Positions 59,522 to 64,000 of a stretch of DNA of 64,000 nucleotides are shown in pieces. The translations under genes and the position numbers were made by a program. The DNA is from an uncultured Eubacteriales bacterium (GTDB lineage: Bacteria > Bacillota > Clostridia > UBA1381 > UMGS1253): NCBI GenBank assembly GCA_902492065.1, contig CABUKE010000010.1:1-64000 (forward strand). The letters run 5' to 3'. The notes under the pieces were generated by a model. That model was not told the DNA's origin. It made no database searches and saw only the letters and a program-made list of their open reading frames with translations. How positions within the stretch are numbered: position 1 is the first letter of the stretch; every line of letters begins with the position of its first letter.

Positions 59522-60421
59522 TTATAACGAGCCGGCAATCTCACAAATGCGCTCAAGCCGGTGATTTACGCCGGACTTCCCAATAGGCGGGTTTAGAAGA
59601 GCGCCAAGTTCTTTGAGTGACATTTCCGGGTTTTCCAGCCGCAGCTCGGCAATCTCGCCGAGTACCGGCGGAAGGCTGTCAAAGCCGATTGTGCGGCGTA
59701 TTTTCTCAATTGCGGCAATCTGCCGCCCGGCCGCCGCCGTAATTTTATCCAGGTTCGCGCTGTCGCAGTTGACCTGCCGGTTGACCGTGTTGCGCAGTTC
59801 GCGCTCGATTTTGATGTTATAAAACTCCATCATCGGCCCGCCCGCGCCAATCAGCCCCAAGAGTTGGGCAATCGCCTCGCTGTCCTTCATATAGACGACA
59901 AAGCTGTTTTTCCGCACGGTGATTTTTGCCGGGAGGGGCAATGACTCCAGCAGCTCGTAGAGCCGGTCGGCGAGCGGCGCAGTCCTGGTGACAAATTCGA
60001 GATGATAGTTTTTTTCCGGGTCGGACATGGAGCCGCCGCCCAAAAAAGCCCCACGTAAAAACGCTGTCCGGCAGCAGATGGAAAGACGGGATGTATCCGC
60101 CGGGCAGAGTGTTACAGTACCATTATGGCGCAGTGAGAGCGCGTCGAACAGGCACTCCGCCGCATAGCCGGAAACGGTGACCGTATGCCACCCGCTTACC
60201 CGCTGCGGCTTCTCGTAGGAAAACTCGTCCGCGCCCAACAGGTCAGATAAAAGCGTCACAACTCTGCGTGCGACGCTCTCATGTTCAGTCTTGAGTTTCA
60301 GCCGTCCCTGCGCATACGTTCCGGCAAAGCAGACGAGCGCCGTCAGCTCCGCCGTCCGGCAGCAGGAGCGGTCCGCCTGCGTTTTGCACAGGCTTTCCTT
60401 TATTTTTGACGCAAAGGACAT
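59522..60421 (-). CDS. whiA: WhiA, sporulation/cell-division regulator
   Basis: A DNA-binding protein of 299 residues with a LAGLIDADG-like N-terminal fold (ALVCFAGTYAQGRLKLKTEH, FLRGAFLGGGSMSDPEKNYH) and a C-terminal HTH (EMSLKELGALLNPPIGKSGV). ATG at 60421, GGAGGG just before. It follows rapZ by 14 bases. In most Firmicutes the gluconeogenesis factor gene yvcK lies between rapZ and whiA, but here it is absent. Confidence 0.95.
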   Translation of the reverse strand: MSFASKIKESLCKTQADRSCCRTAELTALVCFAGTYAQGRLKLKTEHESVARRVVTLLSDLLGADEFSYEKPQRVSGWHTVTVSGYAAECLFDALSLRHNGTVTLCPADTSRLSICCRTAFLRGAFLGGGSMSDPEKNYHLEFVTRTAPLADRLYELLESLPLPAKITVRKNSFVVYMKDSEAIAQLLGLIGAGGPMMEFYNIKIERELRNTVNRQVNCDSANLDKITAAAGRQIAAIEKIRRTIGFDSLPPVLGEIAELRLENPEMSLKELGALLNPPIGKSGVNHRLERICEIAGSL

Positions 60422-60435
60422 AACATCCCTCCGTA

Positions 60436-61299
60436 TCAATAGTGGTCCTTGTGAATATCGCGGTGGCTGAGGACTGCGTTGTAGCCCGCCGCCTTCAAGT
60501 GGTTATAAAGTTGCAGCGCAATCGTGACGCTGCGGTGCTTGCCGCCCGTGCAGCCAATGCCAATTACGAGCTGGCTTTTGCCCTCCTCAATGTAGTAGGG
60601 CAGAAGGTACGTCACCATGTCGTTGAGCTTGTCAATAAATTCCTTCGTCTGCTCGAACTTGAGCACATATTCCTGTACGTCCTCGTCGAGCCCGGTGTGG
60701 TTTTTCAGGTTTTCCTTATAAAACGGATTGGGAAGAAAACGCACGTCAAAGACGAGGTCGCCGTCTAAGATAATTCCATACTTGAACCCGAACGACTGCA
60801 CGTTTACGACGATTCCGCCGCCGCCCGCCGTTCCCTCGAACAGCTCCCGCACTGCATCCTTGAGCTGTGCGGTCGAAAAGCTCGACGTGTCGATGACGTG
60901 GTTGGCCTTGTTGCGCACAAACTCCAGTATGCTGCGCTCCTTCTGAATCCCTTCAATCAGACCGCCGCCGCGCGCAAGCGGGTGCATGCGCCGCGTTTCC
61001 TTGTACCGTTTGACGAGCACCTCGTCGCTCGCCTCCAAAAACAGCACTTCATAGTTGTAGCCCGACGCCTTCAGAACGTTAAGCTCGTTATACAGCTCGT
61101 TGAACATGTCGCCGCCCCGGATGTCGATGACCATTGCCACTTTATCAATCTTGCCGTTGGATGAATAACAAATCTCCGCAAATTTCGGAATCAGCGCCGG
61201 CGGCATATTGTCAATGCAGTAGTAGTCGAGATCCTCCAGACAGCGGATGACCTGCGTTTTGCCCGCGCCGGACAGACCGGTAATGATGATAAAGCGCAT
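60436..61299 (-). CDS. rapZ: RapZ/YvcJ nucleotide-binding protein
   Basis: A P-loop protein of 287 residues. Walker A GLSGAGKT at 8-15, Walker B-like VAMVIDIRGGD, and the C-terminal GCTGGKHRSVTIA phosphate-binding motif. In enteric bacteria RapZ is an RNase adaptor for GlmZ, while in Firmicutes YvcJ is a GTPase linked to competence and cell wall. AAAGGAGG precedes the ATG. Part of the murB-rapZ-whiA block. Confidence 0.95.
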   Translation of the reverse strand: MRFIIITGLSGAGKTQVIRCLEDLDYYCIDNMPPALIPKFAEICYSSNGKIDKVAMVIDIRGGDMFNELYNELNVLKASGYNYEVLFLEASDEVLVKRYKETRRMHPLARGGGLIEGIQKERSILEFVRNKANHVIDTSSFSTAQLKDAVRELFEGTAGGGGIVVNVQSFGFKYGIILDGDLVFDVRFLPNPFYKENLKNHTGLDEDVQEYVLKFEQTKEFIDKLNDMVTYLLPYYIEEGKSQLVIGIGCTGGKHRSVTIALQLYNHLKAAGYNAVLSHRDIHKDHY

Positions 61300-61329
61300 G
61301 GTAGTACCTCCTTTGTGTGTTGGCGTTTG

Positions 61330-62238
61330 CTATATTCCCAGCGTCTTCATCTCGCATTCGAGCGTGACGCCGCTTGTCCTGTATACTTCCGTTTTGATAT
61401 GCTCCACGAGCCGCATCACGTCGGCGGCCGTCGCGCCGCCGGCATTGACGATGAAGCCCGCATGTTTCTCGCTCACCTGCGCGCCGCCGATGCGGTAACC
61501 CTTCAGGCCCGCCGCCTCAATCAGCGCGCCTGCAAAGTGCCCCTCCGGGCGCTTAAAGGTCGAACCGCAGCTCGGCAGATTGAGCGGCTGCTTGTCACAG
61601 CGCCGCTTCGTATACTCCGCCATCGTGCGCTTGATTTCCGCCGCATCACCCGGCGCAAGCTGCAATACGGCGGAAACGATTACCTTGTCGCTGCCGGAAT
61701 ATACGCTTTTCCGGTAGCCGAACTGGTGCGCGCCGCCTGTGATAACGCCGGTATTGCCCGCGCCGTCGACAAAGTCAGAGGACACGACAACATCGCGCAT
61801 TTCCGAGCCATACGCGCCCGCGTTCATATACACCGCGCCGCCGAGTGTGCCTGGGATGCCGCCGAGCCGCTCAAAACCGCTCAGCGACGCCTTGAGCGCC
61901 GCGCTGGCAATCTGGCTCAGCAGCACGCCCGCACCCGCTGTCATTTTATCGCCGTCGATCTGGATAGCGGCCATATGCTTTTGCAGCTTTATCACAACGC
62001 CGCGGAAGCCTGCGTCGGAAACGAGCAGATTCGTGCCGTTGCCCATAATAAAATACTCTATGCCATAGTGTTTGCAAATGCTTATAATTTCGCCGATTTC
62101 TTCTGTTTTGGACGGCTCTGCGAGCGCATCCGCCGGCCCGCCGATTTTAAACGACGTGTGGCGGCTCATTGGTTCGTCGAACACGGTATCCGTGCAAATA
62201 TCTGTCAGTGCGCGTTTTACCTCCAAAGACAGGCTCAT
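61330..62238 (-). CDS. murB: UDP-N-acetylenolpyruvoylglucosamine reductase
   Basis: FAD-dependent reductase making UDP-MurNAc for peptidoglycan. 302 residues, MurB type II (lacking the insertion of type I). Motifs: RHTSFKIGGPADAL, MGNGTNLLVSD, GIPGTLGGAVYMNAGAYG and SCGSTFKRPEG with the catalytic Ser. ATG at 62238 is preceded by GGAGGTC; an ATG four codons upstream lacks a ribosome site. Confidence 0.96.
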   Translation of the reverse strand: MSLSLEVKRALTDICTDTVFDEPMSRHTSFKIGGPADALAEPSKTEEIGEIISICKHYGIEYFIMGNGTNLLVSDAGFRGVVIKLQKHMAAIQIDGDKMTAGAGVLLSQIASAALKASLSGFERLGGIPGTLGGAVYMNAGAYGSEMRDVVVSSDFVDGAGNTGVITGGAHQFGYRKSVYSGSDKVIVSAVLQLAPGDAAEIKRTMAEYTKRRCDKQPLNLPSCGSTFKRPEGHFAGALIEAAGLKGYRIGGAQVSEKHAGFIVNAGGATAADVMRLVEHIKTEVYRTSGVTLECEMKTLGI

Positions 62239-62265
62239 AAAGACCTCCAAAATCTGATTGAAATT

Positions 62266-63222
62266 TTATTTTACATCTGCGCCGAGCAGCGCCGCGCCAA
62301 TGATACCTGCGTCGTTGCCGAGCTTTGCAATGCGGATTTCCGTCTGCGGGATCGAGCGGGAATAGCGGAACTGCTCGACATGCTTTTTGATCGGGTTTAA
62401 AAGGTAGTCGCCCTCTTTCGAGATGGCGCCGCCGATAACGAGTACCTCCGGCTGGAAGATGTTGATAACGGATACGATTCCTTCCGCAACCGCGTGAATA
62501 TAATTATCCACAACCTCCTGCGCAACCGGGTCGCCCTTCTTGGCCCAAACAAACGCCGTCTTGCCGCTCACGTGCCCGTCATGCGCCGCTACGTCCTTTG
62601 CCATGTCGCAGTCGGGATGCTTTTCAATTGCACGCTTTGTTTCGCGGATGAGCGCCGTCACAGAGCCGTATGCCTCCCAGCAGCCGTTGCGCCCGCAGGT
62701 GCACGCCTCGCCGTCAGTCATCTGTACCTGAAAATGGCCGATTTCCGCTGCCGCGCCGTTGAACCCGTCGTAAATCTTTTTATTGATGATTACGCCGCCG
62801 CCAATGCCTGTGCCGAGCGTAATGGCAACCATGTGATTTATATTTTTGTCGTCGAGCACCATAAACTCGCCGAGCGCGGCCACGTTTGCATCGTTGCCGA
62901 TATAGATGGGCAGGTCGATGTATTTGTTCATCTCTTCCCGCATGGGTACGTTTTCAAAATTGATGTTGTTCGAGTAAACGAGAATTCCGTTCTCGCTGTC
63001 GCACGTACCCGGCGAGCCGATGCCGACGCTTTTTACATCCTTTTTGATGTCAAAGCCGGCCTCCTCGGTCACACGGATGGCGAGCATCGCCATATCCTTG
63101 ATAATGTCGCTGTAGTGGCGCTGCGCGCCGGTGGGCACGCTCGCCGTGTGCAGAATCTTGTAGTTGTCGTCCACAAGCCCTGCCTTAATCCCGGTTCCGC
63201 CCAAATCGATTCCTATGTACAT
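62266..63222 (-). CDS. ROK-family glucokinase
   Basis: A cytosolic sugar kinase of 318 residues, probably glucokinase. Phosphate motif DLGGTGIKAG at the N-terminus, catalytic Asp111 in GNDANVAALGE, and the ROK zinc site His163 with Cys174, Cys176 and Cys181 (CTCGRNGCWE). No HTH domain, so it is a kinase and not a ROK repressor. AGGAAGA lies before the ATG. It is inserted between the PHP gene and murB; this position is unusual for the block. Substrate could also be another hexose or ManNAc. Confidence 0.92.
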   Translation of the reverse strand: MYIGIDLGGTGIKAGLVDDNYKILHTASVPTGAQRHYSDIIKDMAMLAIRVTEEAGFDIKKDVKSVGIGSPGTCDSENGILVYSNNINFENVPMREEMNKYIDLPIYIGNDANVAALGEFMVLDDKNINHMVAITLGTGIGGGVIINKKIYDGFNGAAAEIGHFQVQMTDGEACTCGRNGCWEAYGSVTALIRETKRAIEKHPDCDMAKDVAAHDGHVSGKTAFVWAKKGDPVAQEVVDNYIHAVAEGIVSVINIFQPEVLVIGGAISKEGDYLLNPIKKHVEQFRYSRSIPQTEIRIAKLGNDAGIIGAALLGADVK

Positions 63223-63265
63223 GTCATCTTCCTCCTATATTCCTTAAATAAAAATAATTTTAATA

Positions 63266-63991
63266 TCAAAGCCCGCCGACCAGCTTGCGCTGGCGCAGAA
63301 TGGACAAAAATTTGTCAAGAGAAGTGTTTGCAATCAGCTCCTCCGGAAAGCCGATTTCGCTCAGCATACTGACCGCCTCGGAAAAGTTGCCGACATTGCA
63401 GGAGATATGTGCGTCCGAGCCGACGACGACGTAGACGCCCAGCTCCATGCAACGCTGTGCGATGTGCTTGCAGTTTTCAATGTTGCCGCGCCGCACCAGG
63501 TGCGAATTGTTATTAATTTCAATCATTTTGCCCTCTTTTTTTGCCATGGCGAGCACGGTGTCCACATTGTATTCGTAATCGGGCGAGCCGCTGTGCCCGA
63601 TGATGTCCACATAGGGGTTTTGCAGGACGTTCAAATACGCCTGCGTATGCGCCTTGCGCGTCTGCGGCGTAAAGGTGTCGCGGTGCATCGACGCGATTAC
63701 CACGTCGAGCATAGACAGCACACCTGCCTCAATGTCGAGCGTCCCGTCTGTATCCATAATGTCCGCTTCTACACCGTAAAGGATTTTCACACCGTTAATT
63801 TCGCGCGGAATATTGGCCGCCATGTTTACAAAGTGCCAGATGTGCGGCGCGTCGGGCATACCAGGCGCGTGGTTCGTCATGGCGATGGCCTCCAGCCCGA
63901 TGTCCGCCGCATGGCGGATATTTTCCTCCAGCGTAGAGTATGCGTGTGCAGAGGCGCTCGTATGCGTATGTGTATCAACTAAAATTTTCAT
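63266..63991 (-). CDS. PHP-domain phosphoesterase (YcdX-like)
   Basis: A metal-dependent phosphatase of 241 residues. Metal ligands: DTHTHTSASAHAYST at 7-21, HAPG, GVEADIMD, ASMHRD and GSDAHIS near 197-203. Related to YcdX/histidinol-phosphatase-like enzymes; in Clostridia the gene is often found next to murB-rapZ-whiA. The start is nine bases from the window edge, so its own promoter or upstream partner is not visible. Confidence 0.88.
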   Translation of the reverse strand: MKILVDTHTHTSASAHAYSTLEENIRHAADIGLEAIAMTNHAPGMPDAPHIWHFVNMAANIPREINGVKILYGVEADIMDTDGTLDIEAGVLSMLDVVIASMHRDTFTPQTRKAHTQAYLNVLQNPYVDIIGHSGSPDYEYNVDTVLAMAKKEGKMIEINNNSHLVRRGNIENCKHIAQRCMELGVYVVVGSDAHISCNVGNFSEAVSMLSEIGFPEELIANTSLDKFLSILRQRKLVGGL

Positions 63992-64000
63992 GTTTGTTAA

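Overview
The window looks like a chromosomal segment of an endospore-forming member of the Clostridia (low-GC-lineage Firmicutes with a fairly GC-rich genome). Evidence: AGGAGG-type ribosome binding sites, many TTG/GTG starts, sporulation genes (spoIID, a sipL-like SPOCS/LysM gene), a whiA-rapZ-murB block, pyruvate phosphate dikinase, a sodium-type V-ATPase operon in Enterococcus ntp order, S-layer-homology and copper-amine-oxidase-like surface proteins, and intrinsic terminators at most gene ends. No tRNA, rRNA, CRISPR array, insertion sequence or prophage was recognised.

Layout. 1-1.2 kb: AT-rich remnant with a DUF1828-type gene overlapping a HicB-like antitoxin that stops before its DNA-binding domain, then a consensus promoter driving a short non-coding transcript with its own terminator. 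1.2-3.2 kb: LysR regulator and dapA. 3.4-11.9 kb: a complete minus-strand Kdp potassium system (kdpD-kdpE, a 32-aa membrane peptide, kdpF, kdpA, kdpB, and a kdpC with an acidic repeat insertion). 12-19.4 kb: small membrane protein, aspS, a CE7 esterase with a GNAT acetyltransferase, and an aconitase-isocitrate dehydrogenase operon. 19.4-21.6 kb: spoIID behind three conserved-looking small genes. 21.7-24.7 kb: two secreted surface proteins. 24.7-31.4 kb: PLP decarboxylase, Gfo/Idh oxidoreductase, an AT-rich insert (XRE regulator, four operator-like boxes at exact 30-bp spacing, a radical-SAM gene lacking its cluster motif), a ThuA-like protein and sipL. 31.4-37.1 kb: CPBP protease-MTHFS-DJ-1 operon, a family 2 glycosyltransferase and a LysM/G5/M23 endopeptidase. 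37.1-37.9 kb: a second AT-rich insert with a 57-aa ribbon-helix-helix gene divergent from a 70-aa XRE gene. 37.9-40.5 kb: ppdK. 41-54.3 kb: a long co-directional run: aminotransferase, trpS, tagO/wecA-like, wecB, then ntpFIKECGABD. 54.3-64 kb, minus strand: pfkA behind a 65-aa gene and a TRAP (MtrB) homologue; then dnaE, whiA, rapZ, murB, a ROK kinase and a PHP phosphoesterase.

How the genes work together: most of the window is core metabolism, envelope and sporulation. Kdp and the V-ATPase handle K+ and probably Na+; aconitase and ICDH make 2-oxoglutarate; TagO/WecB make wall-polymer precursors; PPDK and PfkA control glycolytic flux. The less explained parts are the two AT-rich regulator inserts, the orphan small RNA, the KdpC insertion and the TRAP homologue with an altered RNA-binding residue.
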